Below are positions 1-7,989 of a stretch of 17,742 nt of DNA, piece by piece. How positions within the stretch are numbered: position 1 is the first letter of the stretch; every line of letters starts with the position of its first letter. Made by a program: the position numbers and the translations under genes. The notes under the pieces were generated by a model. The model made no database searches and had not been told where the DNA came from. It saw only the letters and a list, made by a program, of their open reading frames with translations. This stretch comes from an uncultured Lachnospiraceae bacterium (GTDB lineage Bacteria > Bacillota_A > Clostridia > Lachnospirales > Lachnospiraceae), in assembly GCA_947302185.1 (NCBI GenBank), contig CAMYVI010000018.1:1-17742 (forward strand), read 5' to 3'.

Positions 1-681
1 AATGTAAAGCGGGTCGTATATATTCTGGAGTCTGAGCAGAGCAAGGATTACAGTACCCTTGAAGCAGTGAAGGGATTGTTCTCGAAATCCAAGAACGATT
101 TTATCACAGCTGTTGACGAGAACAGTATTATTGTGATCAAGGAACTTGATGATGACGCCGGACATGAAGAGCTTCATGCAATTGCGGAATCAATCATAAA
201 TGTCCTTTCACGAGATGACGAAGACTTTGATTCTACACATGTAGCTTACGGGAATGCGGTCTCTGAGATCAAAGAGGTTTCGCGGTCCTATAAGGAAGCA
301 AGGATGGCTTTGGATGTAGGAAAGATTTTCTTCGGGGATCAGAATATAATCGCCTACAGCCAGCTCGGAATAGGACGCCTGATTTATCAGCTGCCGATTC
401 CGCTCTGCAAGATGTTCATCAAAGAAATCTTTACCGATAAATCTCCGGATGATTTTGATGATGAGACGCTTACTACAATTAATAAGTTCTTCGAGAACAG
501 CCTGAATGTATCAGAGACGTCGCGTCAGCTGTACATTCACAGAAATACGCTTGTATACCGTCTGGATAAGCTTCAGAAGAGCACGGGGCTTGATCTCCGC
601 GTGTTCGACGACGCAATCACATTTAAGATTGCACTTATGGTCGTCAGGTATATGAAATATATGGAGACACTCGAGTACTGA
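1..681 (+). CDS. PucR/CdaR-like transcriptional regulator, C-terminal part (5' truncated by window edge)
   Basis: The frame is open from base 1 and stops at 679-681, so 226 residues are visible and the true start lies upstream. The last ~60 residues form a helix-turn-helix of the PucR C-terminal type (HTH_30). It reads NVSETSRQLYIHRNTLVYRL, followed by DKLQKSTGLDLR, the usual one-domain signature of CdaR/PucR regulators. The preceding ~150 residues resemble the degenerate GGDEF-like domain that sits before this helix-turn-helix in CdaR proteins. Family members are DNA-binding activators or repressors responding to small metabolites; the ligand cannot be read here. A 123-bp gap separates it from ftsE, so co-transcription is possible but not shown. 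The domain call is fairly secure; the specific target is unknown. Confidence 0.85.
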   Translation, partial: NVKRVVYILESEQSKDYSTLEAVKGLFSKSKNDFITAVDENSIIVIKELDDDAGHEELHAIAESIINVLSRDDEDFDSTHVAYGNAVSEIKEVSRSYKEARMALDVGKIFFGDQNIIAYSQLGIGRLIYQLPIPLCKMFIKEIFTDKSPDDFDDETLTTINKFFENSLNVSETSRQLYIHRNTLVYRLDKLQKSTGLDLRVFDDAITFKIALMVVRYMKYMETLEY

Positions 682-746
682 GGCATATAAGTCCAGATGG
701 GTCCTGTGAAGAAAAAAGATCGAATCTGAGCATGCCATAAGACTCT

Positions 747-777
747 CACGGCGATGCCGCGGGGGGCGGTGCCGGTG
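747..777 (+). other. GC-rich stem-loop upstream of ftsE
   Basis: CAC-GGC at 747-752 can pair with GCC-G-GTG at 771-777, and GCCGC at 756-760 with GCGGT at 766-770 (one G-U pair) around a G-rich loop. It lies just before the ftsE ribosome binding site and has no following T-run, so it is not a standard terminator. It may be an mRNA leader structure or a processing site. It also contains an upstream ATG (754) in frame with ftsE, which has no ribosome binding site. Confidence 0.4.
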
Positions 778-804
778 TCTTCCGAAAGAAAGAGGAGGAT
801 ACGT

Positions 805-1488
805 ATGATCGATCTTGACCGAGTAAGCAAGTCTTACAACAGGGGACAGCCGGCTGTCGATGCTGTTTCTCTTCATGTCGATAAAGGTGAGTTCGTATTC
901 GTAGTCGGAGAGAGCGGATCCGGTAAGTCCACACTCATAAAGCTTCTGCTCAAGGAGCTGGATCCGACGAACGGCATTATTACGGTCAACGGACATGTAC
1001 TGAATACGATGAAACGGAACGCAATACCGAAATACAGGCGTGAGCTGGGCGTTGTTTTCCAGGATTTCAGATTACTGAACGACAGGAATGTGTATGAAAA
1101 TGTTGCGTTTGCTCAGCATGTAGTGGAAGCACCGGGAAGAGTTATCCGGAAGAGAGTTCCGGAAACACTCCGGCTTGTCGGTCTGGCAGAGAAGTATAAG
1201 AGTCTGCCGCTGCATCTATCCGGAGGCGAGCAGCAGCGGGTCGCCGTTGCCAGAGCTATTGTCAACAGACCGGAGCTCCTTCTGTGTGATGAGCCGACCG
1301 GAAATCTGGATCCGAAAAATTCCTATGAAATCATGAAGCTTTTGCTGGATATCAATGAGCGGGGGACAACGGTACTCGTTGTTACTCATAACAGAGAGCT
1401 TGTGAACAGATTTCAGAAGAGAGTTATAACCATGCGCCGAGGTATAATTGCCCGGGATGTGGAGGAAGGAGGCTATCATGAAGCCTAG
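805..1488 (+). CDS. ftsE: FtsE, cell-division ABC transporter ATP-binding subunit
   Basis: ATPase of the FtsEX complex, which couples ATP hydrolysis to activation of septal peptidoglycan hydrolases at the cytoplasmic face of the membrane. The 227-residue length is normal for FtsE. Visible motifs are Walker A GESGSGKS at residues 35-42, a Q-loop in VVFQDFRLL, the signature LSGGEQQR at 138-145, and Walker B with catalytic DE at 162-163 (CDEPTGNLD), then a switch histidine in VVTHN. I chose ATG 805 because AGAGGAGG lies just upstream at the right spacing and the product then begins MIDLDRVSKSY, as FtsE proteins do. An in-frame ATG at 754 has no ribosome binding site. The 3' end overlaps ftsX by 11 bp, which implies translational coupling and fixed stoichiometry. 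Confidence 0.96.
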   Translation: MIDLDRVSKSYNRGQPAVDAVSLHVDKGEFVFVVGESGSGKSTLIKLLLKELDPTNGIITVNGHVLNTMKRNAIPKYRRELGVVFQDFRLLNDRNVYENVAFAQHVVEAPGRVIRKRVPETLRLVGLAEKYKSLPLHLSGGEQQRVAVARAIVNRPELLLCDEPTGNLDPKNSYEIMKLLLDINERGTTVLVVTHNRELVNRFQKRVITMRRGIIARDVEEGGYHEA

Positions 1489-2389
1489 ATCTTTCATCTA
1501 TAATCTCAGGCAGGGATTTAAGAATATTTGGCGTAACCGGATGTTCTCAATCGCTTCGATAGCCACGATGGCGGCCTGTATTCTTATTTTCGGCGTGTTT
1601 TTTTCAATCCTCTTGAACGTGAACTACATGATCCGGACGCTTGAAGAAGAAGTCGGCGTTACAGTTCTGTTCGATGAAGGACTTGACGATGAATCCATCA
1701 AAGATATCGGCAGGAAGATTGAGAAGATGGATCACGTGATTAACGTGAAGTATACGTCTGCAGAGGAAGCATGGAAACAATTCCAGGAAGAATACTTTGA
1801 GGGAAATCCGGAGTATGCAGCAAGTTTTGCTGAGGATAATCCGCTTGCCAATTCCGCAAGCTACACTGTCCGGGTCGATGAAATCGAGAATCAGAATGGG
1901 GTAGTCACGGAAATTGAGAAGCTGAAAGGCGTAAGACAGGTAAATCAGAGTGCAGCTGCAGCAAAAACACTGATCAGTTTTAACAGACTGTTCATGTATG
2001 TGTCGATTGGCATTATTGCTATCCTGCTCGTTGTCGCAGTATTCCTGATTTCGAATACTGTAAATGTGGGTATTTCTGTCCGTCGCAATGAAATAGCCAT
2101 CATGAAGTTAATCGGAGCGACAGACGGTTTTGTAAGAGCTCCGTTTATAGTAGAAGGCCTTTTGCTCGGACTGATCGGTGCTGCTATACCCCTTGTCTTC
2201 CTTTACTTTGCGTATGATCGGATGATTGAGGCTATTCTGAAAAGATTTGATATTCTGTCATCGATTGCGTCATCGCTTCCGCCAGTTAACCAGGTATTCT
2301 TAAGTCTTGTTCCTATCGGACTCGGCCTGGGTCTCGGAATCGGTCTGATCGGCTCTATTATAACAGTAAGAAGACACCTTGATATCTGA
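1478..2389 (+). CDS. ftsX: FtsX, cell-division ABC transporter permease subunit
   Basis: Membrane partner of FtsE; its extracellular loop recruits and activates a peptidoglycan hydrolase during division. The 303 residues show the family layout: a short basic cytoplasmic N-terminus (NLRQGFKNIWRNR), a first membrane helix at about 22-44, an extracellular domain to about 165 with the typical VLFDEG strand near its start, then three more helices. The cytoplasmic loop RRNEIAIMKLIGAT is a strong FtsX hallmark. ATG 1478 is preferred over the in-frame ATG at 1448, because GGAGGAAGGAGG precedes 1478 and the product then starts MKPRSFIYNLRQG. Its start lies inside the end of ftsE. Unlike many Clostridia, no M23 hydrolase-activator or S41 protease gene follows directly. 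Confidence 0.95.
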   Translation: MKPRSFIYNLRQGFKNIWRNRMFSIASIATMAACILIFGVFFSILLNVNYMIRTLEEEVGVTVLFDEGLDDESIKDIGRKIEKMDHVINVKYTSAEEAWKQFQEEYFEGNPEYAASFAEDNPLANSASYTVRVDEIENQNGVVTEIEKLKGVRQVNQSAAAAKTLISFNRLFMYVSIGIIAILLVVAVFLISNTVNVGISVRRNEIAIMKLIGATDGFVRAPFIVEGLLLGLIGAAIPLVFLYFAYDRMIEAILKRFDILSSIASSLPPVNQVFLSLVPIGLGLGLGIGLIGSIITVRRHLDI

Positions 2390-2663
2390 TGCCTCTTGAT
2401 AATCGGGAACGCTCCGGCGTCCCCGGTCTGTCGAAACGCTGAAGCGACAGCTGTTCAGGCAGAAAAGGTTACAGCAATGCTAAATACTATAACAGATAAA
2501 TGATAGCGGCTGTCACACTAAACGATGTACAACTTCATACGATAAGCAGACTGCCTTTTCGTAGATGATGATTGTTAATACGTGTTAGTGCGGCAGCTTT
2601 CTTCATTGTTACAGAAGGTTATGGTGTGAGTGGTAAATCAAACAGAACGGAGGGGACTGAATA
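2390..2663. other. Hairpin-rich intergenic region between ftsX and the PrsW-family gene
   Basis: No coding potential is evident in this 274-bp gap. It contains a 9-bp stem with one mismatch (2404-2412 with 2417-2425, loop TCCG), a second stem CTGTCG/CGACAG (2428-2433 with 2445-2450), and then the ~92-nt hairpin element listed separately at 2509-2603. No convincing promoter for the next gene was found. Confidence 0.6.
2509..2603 (+). repeat. Intergenic long-hairpin element, copy 1 (terminator-like)
   Basis: A basal stem pairs GCTGTCACACTAA (2509-2521) with TTAGTGCGGCAGC (2585-2597); 11 of 13 positions are Watson-Crick, one is G-U and one is A-C. The tail is TTTCTT. The interior continues as an imperfect hairpin (AAC/GTT, TCAT/ATGA, and a hairpin at 2539-2562). 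The arms resemble those of the elements at 11994 and 15822 and of the compact hairpin at 6661. The position after ftsX and the T-rich tail fit a transcription terminator. Family status is inferred from arm similarity. Confidence 0.55.
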
Positions 2664-3347
2664 ATGGAAAATATATTGTTATGGGGGCTTGTACCGCCTA
2701 TACTGCTGCTTATTTATACCTGGCATCTCGACAGAATCGAACGGGAACCTTTGGGACTGGTCATTAAAGTTTTCGTGTTCGGGGCTCTTTCGGTTCTGGT
2801 AGCTATGGTTCTTGAAATACTTGCAGCTATGGCTATGTCTTACCTTAATCTGAATGAGACATCTTATCTATATCTGATTCTGGATAATTTCCTTGCCGTT
2901 GCGCTGATAGAAGAATTCTGTAAGCGGCTGCCGGTGCGCAGAATTATTTGGAAGAATTCGGAATTCAATTACAGATTTGATGCGATTGTATATTGTCTCG
3001 CATCAGCCCTGGGTTTTGCCGCTGCCGAGAATATAACTTATATGGTTTCTTACGGAACGGGTATCGCTCTCGGAAGACTTATTCCTGTCCATGCAGTCTG
3101 CTCAGTATACATGGGTCATTATCTCGGAGCTGCAAAAACTGCTGAATTGGATGGAAATAAGACCGCAATGAAAAAATATTCGAGGCTGTCTCTGTTCGTT
3201 CCGATGCTTATACATGGATTCTGGGATTTTTCTCTGTCGTCTGAAGAAGATATTTTTTATCTTGCAGCACTTTTTATGATTGTGGTCCTGACCGTTTCAG
3301 CTTTCGGAAATCTTCATAAATACTCAAAGGAGGACAGACCTGTCTGA
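2664..3347 (+). CDS. prsW: PrsW-family intramembrane metalloprotease
   Basis: Polytopic membrane protein of 227 residues, the usual PrsW length. In Bacillus subtilis PrsW makes the first cut in the anti-sigma factor RsiW; the substrate here is unknown. The family motifs are present: the glutamate pair in [32 protein letters not shown] with its glutamate, the histidine in [15 protein letters not shown], and HGFWDF near the end. These conserved Glu and His residues are the proposed zinc-binding and catalytic positions. The N-terminus shows the PrsW pattern of a first helix followed by [13 protein letters not shown] 2664 has GGAGGGG about 8 bases upstream. uvrB starts 2 bp after its stop, so the two are probably one transcript. 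No sigma or anti-sigma gene lies nearby. Confidence 0.88.
   Translation: MENILLWGLVPPILLLIYTWHLDRIEREPLGLVIKVFVFGALSVLVAMVLEILAAMAMSYLNLNETSYLYLILDNFLAVALIEEFCKRLPVRRIIWKNSEFNYRFDAIVYCLASALGFAAAENITYMVSYGTGIALGRLIPVHAVCSVYMGHYLGAAKTAELDGNKTAMKKYSRLSLFVPMLIHGFWDFSLSSEEDIFYLAALFMIVVLTVSAFGNLHKYSKEDRPV
3326..3346 (+). promoter_or_regulatory. Displaced uvrB ribosome binding site followed by a small inverted repeat
   Basis: The only good Shine-Dalgarno sequence for uvrB, AAAGGAGG (3326-3333), lies 16 bases before ATG 3350, roughly twice the usual distance. Between them is CAGAC-CT-GTCTG (3335-3346), a small inverted repeat that also holds the stop codon region of the upstream gene. Folding could shorten the effective distance; this is inference. 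Confidence 0.5.
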
Positions 3348-3349
3348 TT

Positions 3350-5464
3350 ATGGAATTTAAATTACATTCTGAATATGCGCCTACAGGTGATCAGCCGGAG
3401 GCTATAGATGACCTTGTAAACGGCTTTCTTGAGGGGAACCAGGCTCAGACTCTTCTCGGCGTCACCGGTTCAGGGAAGACATTTACTATGGCCAATGTTA
3501 TTGAGAGACTCGGAAAACCCACACTGGTCATTGCTCATAATAAGACGCTGGCAGCTCAGTTATATAGTGAGTTTAAAGAGTTCTTTCCGGAAAATGCAGT
3601 CGAATATTTTGTTTCTTATTACGATTACTATCAGCCGGAAGCCTACGTGCCCTCCTCAGATACCTATATTGCCAAGGATTCGGCAATAAATGATGAAATT
3701 GATAAGCTGCGTCTGTCTGCACTGTCCTCTCTTTCCGAGAGGAGGGATGTAATAATCGTCGCATCTGTGTCATGCATTTACGGAATAGGTGCACCGGAAG
3801 ATTTTGCGGATATGATGACTTCCGTCCGTCCCGGAATGCAGAAAGACCGTGATGAATTGATCCGTGAACTGATTGATATGCAGTATGAACGGAATGAGAT
3901 GGATTTTCACCGCGGTACATTCCGGGTAAAAGGAGACACTCTGGAAGTTATTCCTGCGGATAATAATGAATATGCAGTGAGAATTGAGTTCTTCGGAGAT
4001 GAAATCGAGCGTGTCATGCAGGTGGACACTCTGACCGGGGACGTGAAGGCGCACCTTTCGTACCAGGCAATTTACCCTGCGTCCTTTTATGTTGTTCCGC
4101 CTGACAGAATGCTCAAAGCCTGTGATGATATCGAGCAGGAGATGAGAGAGAGAGTGACATTTTTCAAATCAAACGATAAACTGCTTGAAGCACAGCGCAT
4201 CAGCGAACGTACCGAGTTTGATATTGAGATGATGAAAGAGACCGGATTCTGTTCCGGGATAGAGAATTATTCAAGGCATCTGACGGACAGAGAGGAGGGG
4301 CAGCCGCCGTATACGCTGATCGATTATTTTAAAAATGATTTTCTTATCATAGTGGATGAGTCGCATATGACGATTCCTCAGATCGGAGCAATGTATAACG
4401 GTGACAGAAGCAGGAAAATGACTCTCGTGGATTACGGCTTCCGTCTTCCCAGCGCTCTCGATAACAGGCCTCTCAATTTCACGGAATTTGAAGAACGGAT
4501 CGATCAGATCATGTTTGTGTCAGCCACACCCGGAAAATATGAACAGGATCATGAGCTTCTGCGGACCGAGCAGATTATCCGCCCGACCGGTCTGCTGGAT
4601 CCGGACGTAGACGTTCGTCCGGTGGAAGGCCAGATAGACGATCTGATCGGTGAGGTAAATAAAGAGGTTGAAAACCACAACAAGGTCCTGATTACAACAT
4701 TGACAAAGAGGATGGCAGAGGATCTCACCGATTATATGAAGGATCTCGGCATCCGTGTCCGATATCTTCATTCGGATATCGATACTCTTGAGCGGACGCA
4801 GATTATTCGGGATATGCGGCTCGATGTGTTTGACGTTCTTGTCGGTATCAATCTGCTCAGGGAAGGACTTGATATCCCTGAAATCACTTTAGTCGCTATT
4901 TTGGATGCGGATAAGGAAGGATTTCTGCGTTCAGAGACGTCGCTCATTCAGACAATAGGCCGCGCGTCCAGAAATTCCGACGGCCATGTGATCATGTATG
5001 CCGATGTGATGACAGATTCCATGCGCAAGGCTATAGAAGAGACAAAGCGCAGGAGGGCGATTCAGCAGAAATATAATGAAGAAAACGGAATCACGCCCAC
5101 AACGATCAGAAAGGCAGTCCGTGATCTTATATCAATCTCGAAAGAAGTGGCTCAGACGGAGGCAAAACTGGATAAGGATCCGGAGGATATGAGCCGGGCT
5201 GAGCTGGAAGAGCTGATTGCCAAGGTGGAAAAGCAAATGCGCGCCGCTGCGGCAGAGCTCAATTTTGAGATGGCTGCCGAACTTCGCGACAAGATGGTGG
5301 AACTTAAAAAGAATCTGGATGACGCGAGCGATACGGAGTCCTCGATCAGAAAGCTCCGTGCGAGAGCAAAACAGGAGGAGGCAGTCTCAAAGAACGCCCT
5401 GCCCAAACGTGCTTATAAGAAATATAACAAAGCGCGCGGAAAGAATCGGGGTGGCAAAGCCTGA
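3350..5464 (+). CDS. uvrB: UvrB, excinuclease ABC subunit B
   Basis: Damage-verification helicase of nucleotide excision repair; UvrA loads it and it then recruits UvrC to cut the lesion-bearing strand. The protein starts [19 protein letters not shown], as UvrB proteins do. Walker A is GVTGSGKT at residues 37-44. The lesion-clamping beta-hairpin follows at about 91-125 ([12 protein letters not shown], then [13 protein letters not shown]). Walker B DESH is at 336-339. Helicase motifs [14 protein letters not shown] and QTIGRASRN lie in the second RecA lobe. A C-terminal UVR domain ([20 protein letters not shown]) is the UvrC contact. At 704 residues it is longer than many homologues because of a ~50-residue lysine/arginine-rich tail. 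The 2-bp gap to the PrsW-family gene suggests co-transcription. uvrA, often adjacent, is not in the window. Confidence 0.97.
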   Translation: MEFKLHSEYAPTGDQPEAIDDLVNGFLEGNQAQTLLGVTGSGKTFTMANVIERLGKPTLVIAHNKTLAAQLYSEFKEFFPENAVEYFVSYYDYYQPEAYVPSSDTYIAKDSAINDEIDKLRLSALSSLSERRDVIIVASVSCIYGIGAPEDFADMMTSVRPGMQKDRDELIRELIDMQYERNEMDFHRGTFRVKGDTLEVIPADNNEYAVRIEFFGDEIERVMQVDTLTGDVKAHLSYQAIYPASFYVVPPDRMLKACDDIEQEMRERVTFFKSNDKLLEAQRISERTEFDIEMMKETGFCSGIENYSRHLTDREEGQPPYTLIDYFKNDFLIIVDESHMTIPQIGAMYNGDRSRKMTLVDYGFRLPSALDNRPLNFTEFEERIDQIMFVSATPGKYEQDHELLRTEQIIRPTGLLDPDVDVRPVEGQIDDLIGEVNKEVENHNKVLITTLTKRMAEDLTDYMKDLGIRVRYLHSDIDTLERTQIIRDMRLDVFDVLVGINLLREGLDIPEITLVAILDADKEGFLRSETSLIQTIGRASRNSDGHVIMYADVMTDSMRKAIEETKRRRAIQQKYNEENGITPTTIRKAVRDLISISKEVAQTEAKLDKDPEDMSRAELEELIAKVEKQMRAAAAELNFEMAAELRDKMVELKKNLDDASDTESSIRKLRARAKQEEAVSKNALPKRAYKKYNKARGKNRGGKA

Positions 5465-5484
5465 AAACCTGTTCATCTCGAATC

Positions 5485-5513
5485 TCGACAAGTGAGTATG
5501 TAGATGTTATACT
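5485..5513 (+). promoter_or_regulatory. Predicted extended -10 promoter for the SPFH gene
   Basis: TCGACA (5485-5490), 17 bases, then TATACT (5508-5513), with a TG at 5505-5506 forming an extended -10. It begins 21 bp after the uvrB stop. The leader that follows has two small stems (AGCAG/CTGCT and GTCC/GGAC) before the ribosome binding site GGGAGG at 5573-5578. Confidence 0.65.
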
Positions 5514-5585
5514 AATACTCAGCAGGCAGACTGCTAAGGTCCTGACGGACTGTGATTATTATTTTTCCGAGTGGGAGGTAAAGAT

Positions 5586-6593
5586 ATGGGATTTACAATT
5601 TTTATTATTGTCCTGATTATTCTTGTTTTGTGGCTTCTGCTCTCCTGCATTCGCGTCGTGCCGCAGGCTAACGCTTATGTTATCGAGTTCCTTGGAAGTT
5701 ATCGTGCGACATGGGAGCACGGTCTTCATCTCAAGGTTCCGTTCGTTGAGAGAATTGCCGGTAAGATTTCATTGAAAGAGCAGGTCTGCGACTTTGCTCC
5801 TTCTAATGTAATTACGAAAGATAATGTTACCATGAAGATCGATACGGTCGTGTATTTTAAGATATTCGACCCGAGACTTTATACTTACGGCGTCGACAGA
5901 CCTGTCAGTGCACTTGAGAACCTCAATGCGACCACGCTGCGTAATATCATAGGCGGTATGGAACTTGACCAGACGCTGACGAGCCGTGACATCATCAACA
6001 GCCAGATGCAGCAGATCCTGGACGAGGCGACAGATGCCTGGGGAATCAAGGTCACGCGTGTCGAGCTTAAAAACATCATACCTCCGGCTGAGATCCAGAG
6101 TGCGATGGAAAAGCAGATGAAGGCTGAGCGTGAGAAACGTCAGACGATTCTTGAAGCTACTGCTCATAAGGAATCTGTTGTCGCACGTGCGGAAGGTGAT
6201 AAGCAGGCGAAAATTCTTGCGGCAGAGGCTGAACGTGACGCCCAGATCGCGCTTGCAGAAGGCCGTGCCCGTTCGATTGCGCTTGTTTACCAGGCGGAAG
6301 CAGACGGTCTGAAAGCTTTGAAGGAAGCGGATATTGACGAATCCGTTCTGAAACTGAAGGGTCTTGAGGCTCTTAAAAATGTGTCCGACGGCCGCGCTAC
6401 GAAGATTTTTATGCCGACAGATCTTACGGGCGTCGTCTCATCGCTCGGACTTGTCTCCGAAGCTACGGGTCTCGGTGATGCGACTCCGATCGACAAGAGC
6501 GCAAAGCCGAAGATCCCGCAGAAAGCGGATGTGTGCTGCGATGACGACGAGAAGACAAGTGAGACCCGCAGGATGGCCGAACAGCATCATTGA
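5586..6593 (+). CDS. SPFH/Band 7 (stomatin/QmcA-like) membrane protein
   Basis: Stomatin-type membrane scaffold, 335 residues. An N-terminal hydrophobic helix (residues 1-22, FTIFIIVLIILVLWLLLSC) anchors it. The Band 7 domain follows: VVPQANAYVIEFLGSYRATWEHGLHL is cut short here as VVPQANAYVIEFLG, then LKEQVCDF, ITKDNVTMKIDTVVYFKI, TTLRNIIGGMELDQTLTSR and VELKNIIPP. These are near-diagnostic for bacterial stomatins. Next comes an Ala/Glu/Lys coiled coil (about 175-240), then a charged tail containing CCDDDE. ATG 5586 is preferred over GTG 5571 because GGGAGG precedes it by 7 bases. Bacterial stomatins are often paired with an NfeD gene; none is adjacent. It has its own promoter and terminator, so it is probably monocistronic. 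The cellular client is unknown. Confidence 0.9.
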   Translation: MGFTIFIIVLIILVLWLLLSCIRVVPQANAYVIEFLGSYRATWEHGLHLKVPFVERIAGKISLKEQVCDFAPSNVITKDNVTMKIDTVVYFKIFDPRLYTYGVDRPVSALENLNATTLRNIIGGMELDQTLTSRDIINSQMQQILDEATDAWGIKVTRVELKNIIPPAEIQSAMEKQMKAEREKRQTILEATAHKESVVARAEGDKQAKILAAEAERDAQIALAEGRARSIALVYQAEADGLKALKEADIDESVLKLKGLEALKNVSDGRATKIFMPTDLTGVVSSLGLVSEATGLGDATPIDKSAKPKIPQKADVCCDDDEKTSETRRMAEQHH

Positions 6594-6660
6594 TGAGCTC
6601 TTGCAGGGAGTTTTCGTTTAATTTCTGAAAATACGGAATGAAGTTGATTTGAAATCGGAA

Positions 6661-6696
6661 GGGACTGTCGCACTTAGCTGTGCGATGGTCCCTTTT
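6661..6696 (+). terminator. Intrinsic terminator after the SPFH gene
   Basis: GGGACTGTCGCAC (6661-6673) pairs over 13 positions, two of them G-U, with GTGCGATGGTCCC (6680-6692) around a TTAGCT loop, and TTTT follows. It ends the SPFH transcript before the hrcA promoter. The arm motif CTGTCGCACTTA resembles those of the longer elements at 2509 and 11994. Confidence 0.85.
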
Positions 6697-6751
6697 CTGC
6701 TGCGCAGCGTGGCAGGAAAGCCGGGGGGAGTATTTTTTTGTAAATTAACTG

Positions 6752-6780
6752 TTGACATACTCAAACCCTCGGAGTATATT
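6752..6780 (+). promoter_or_regulatory. Sigma-A-type promoter of the hrcA heat-shock operon
   Basis: TTGACA (6752-6757), 17 bases, TATATT (6775-6780). The -35 is a perfect consensus and the -10 is one base off. Transcription should start near 6787, a few bases before CIRCE, so bound HrcA would block initiation. Confidence 0.88.
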
Positions 6781-6792
6781 ATGTCTTAGATG

Positions 6793-6819
6793 TTAGCACT
6801 CCAACACAATGAGTGCTAA
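6793..6819. promoter_or_regulatory. CIRCE operator (HrcA binding site)
   Basis: TTAGCACTC (6793-6801), 9-bp spacer, GAGTGCTAA (6811-6819). This is an exact match to the CIRCE consensus. It is the only CIRCE in the window and controls the promoter in front of hrcA itself, giving autoregulation. Confidence 0.97.
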
Positions 6820-6845
6820 CAAATCTAAAGAAAGGAAGTCACCCA

Positions 6846-7946
6846 ATGGAACTGACTGATAGAAAACGGAAGATTCTGAATGCTATTATCCGGAACTATC
6901 TTGAAACAGGCGAGCCTGTAGGTTCCCGGACGATTTCCAGATATACAGATCTGAATCTCAGTTCCGCAACTATCCGCAATGAGATGTCGGATCTGGAGGA
7001 GATGGGATACATCGTTCAGCCGCATACATCCGCCGGAAGAATACCTTCCGACAGAGGATATCGTCTGTATGTTAACGAACTGGTCGAGGAAAAGACATCG
7101 CAGGTATCTGCGATGAACAGCCTTATGATCTACAAGACGAACCGCATGGAAGAAATACTGAAACAGGTCGTAAAGTTACTGGCAACCAGAACAAATTACA
7201 CGACCATGATTTCAGCCCCTTCCTATAAAGGGAATAAGGTCAAGTTCATACAGCTCAGCAGGCTCAATGAAAGACAGTTGCTGACAGTTGTTGTCATTGA
7301 AGGTAATATCATCAAGAATCATATAATCGATCTGGATGAAGTTATTAATGAAGAGCAGGTTTTAAAGCTCAATCTGCTTCTCAATACGAGACTGAACGGA
7401 CTGACGCTTGCCGATATCAACCTCGGGCTTATTTCCAATATTAAGGAGGAAGCCGGTATTCATGTACAGGTCGTAAATGACGTGCTGGATACGATAGCCG
7501 AGGTGATTCGCGCCGAGACGGACGAGAACATGGAGATATACACGAGCGGTGCCAATAACATTTTCAGATATCCGGAGCTCAGCGATAAAGCAAGAGCAAG
7601 CCAGCTTATCACGACGCTGGAAGAAAAAAGTCTTCTGGCTGATTTCATAAAAGATACCGATATGGAAGAAGTTGAACCGGGAACCGGAATCAAAGTCTAT
7701 ATAGGCGAGGAAGGACCGGTCGAATCCATGAAGGATTGCAGTGTCGTGACAGCAACTTATGATCTCGGAGACGGACTTCAGGGAACGATCGGCATAATAG
7801 GACCGAAACGTATGGACTACGAAAAAGTCATGCATAACCTGAATACGGTCAAAGAGTCGCTCAATGAATTATTCAGGACAAGAAAAGTCACGAATGAATC
7901 AATAGATGAAGAGGTCATGCCTTCCGGTCCGGGAGATCAGACGTAG
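6846..7946 (+). CDS. hrcA: HrcA, heat-inducible transcription repressor
   Basis: Represses class I heat-shock genes by binding CIRCE; its folding depends on chaperonin in studied species, giving a feedback sensor. The 366-residue protein has the family start ELTDRKRKILNAIIRNYLET, a winged helix with GSRTISRYTDLNLSSATIRN and MSDLEEMGYI, then the wing HTSAGRIPSDRGYRLYV, all near-invariant in HrcA. The C-terminal part carries the GAF-like and dimerisation regions, ending in a conserved IGIIGPKRMDYEKVM block. ATG 6846 has AAAGGAAG seven bases upstream. The in-frame GTG at 6813 lies inside CIRCE, in the operator, and is rejected as the start. A 91-bp gap leads to grpE. Confidence 0.97.
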   Translation: MELTDRKRKILNAIIRNYLETGEPVGSRTISRYTDLNLSSATIRNEMSDLEEMGYIVQPHTSAGRIPSDRGYRLYVNELVEEKTSQVSAMNSLMIYKTNRMEEILKQVVKLLATRTNYTTMISAPSYKGNKVKFIQLSRLNERQLLTVVVIEGNIIKNHIIDLDEVINEEQVLKLNLLLNTRLNGLTLADINLGLISNIKEEAGIHVQVVNDVLDTIAEVIRAETDENMEIYTSGANNIFRYPELSDKARASQLITTLEEKSLLADFIKDTDMEEVEPGTGIKVYIGEEGPVESMKDCSVVTATYDLGDGLQGTIGIIGPKRMDYEKVMHNLNTVKESLNELFRTRKVTNESIDEEVMPSGPGDQT

Positions 7947-7989
7947 GAGATTTTCCGGGAGTACGTAAAGTCAGCGAGTGGGAAGCGCG

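Noticed and set aside
754..804. Upstream in-frame ATG as the ftsE start
   Set aside because: It lies in a GC-rich hairpin with no ribosome binding site, whereas ATG 805 has AGAGGAGG and gives the conserved N-terminus.
511..996. 161-codon antisense frame over the regulator end and ftsE start
   Set aside because: It covers the conserved helix-turn-helix and Walker A coding regions on the other strand and is best explained as a shadow frame.
6813..6845. GTG 6813 as the hrcA start
   Set aside because: It is inside the CIRCE operator; ATG 6846 has a ribosome binding site and begins the conserved HrcA N-terminus.
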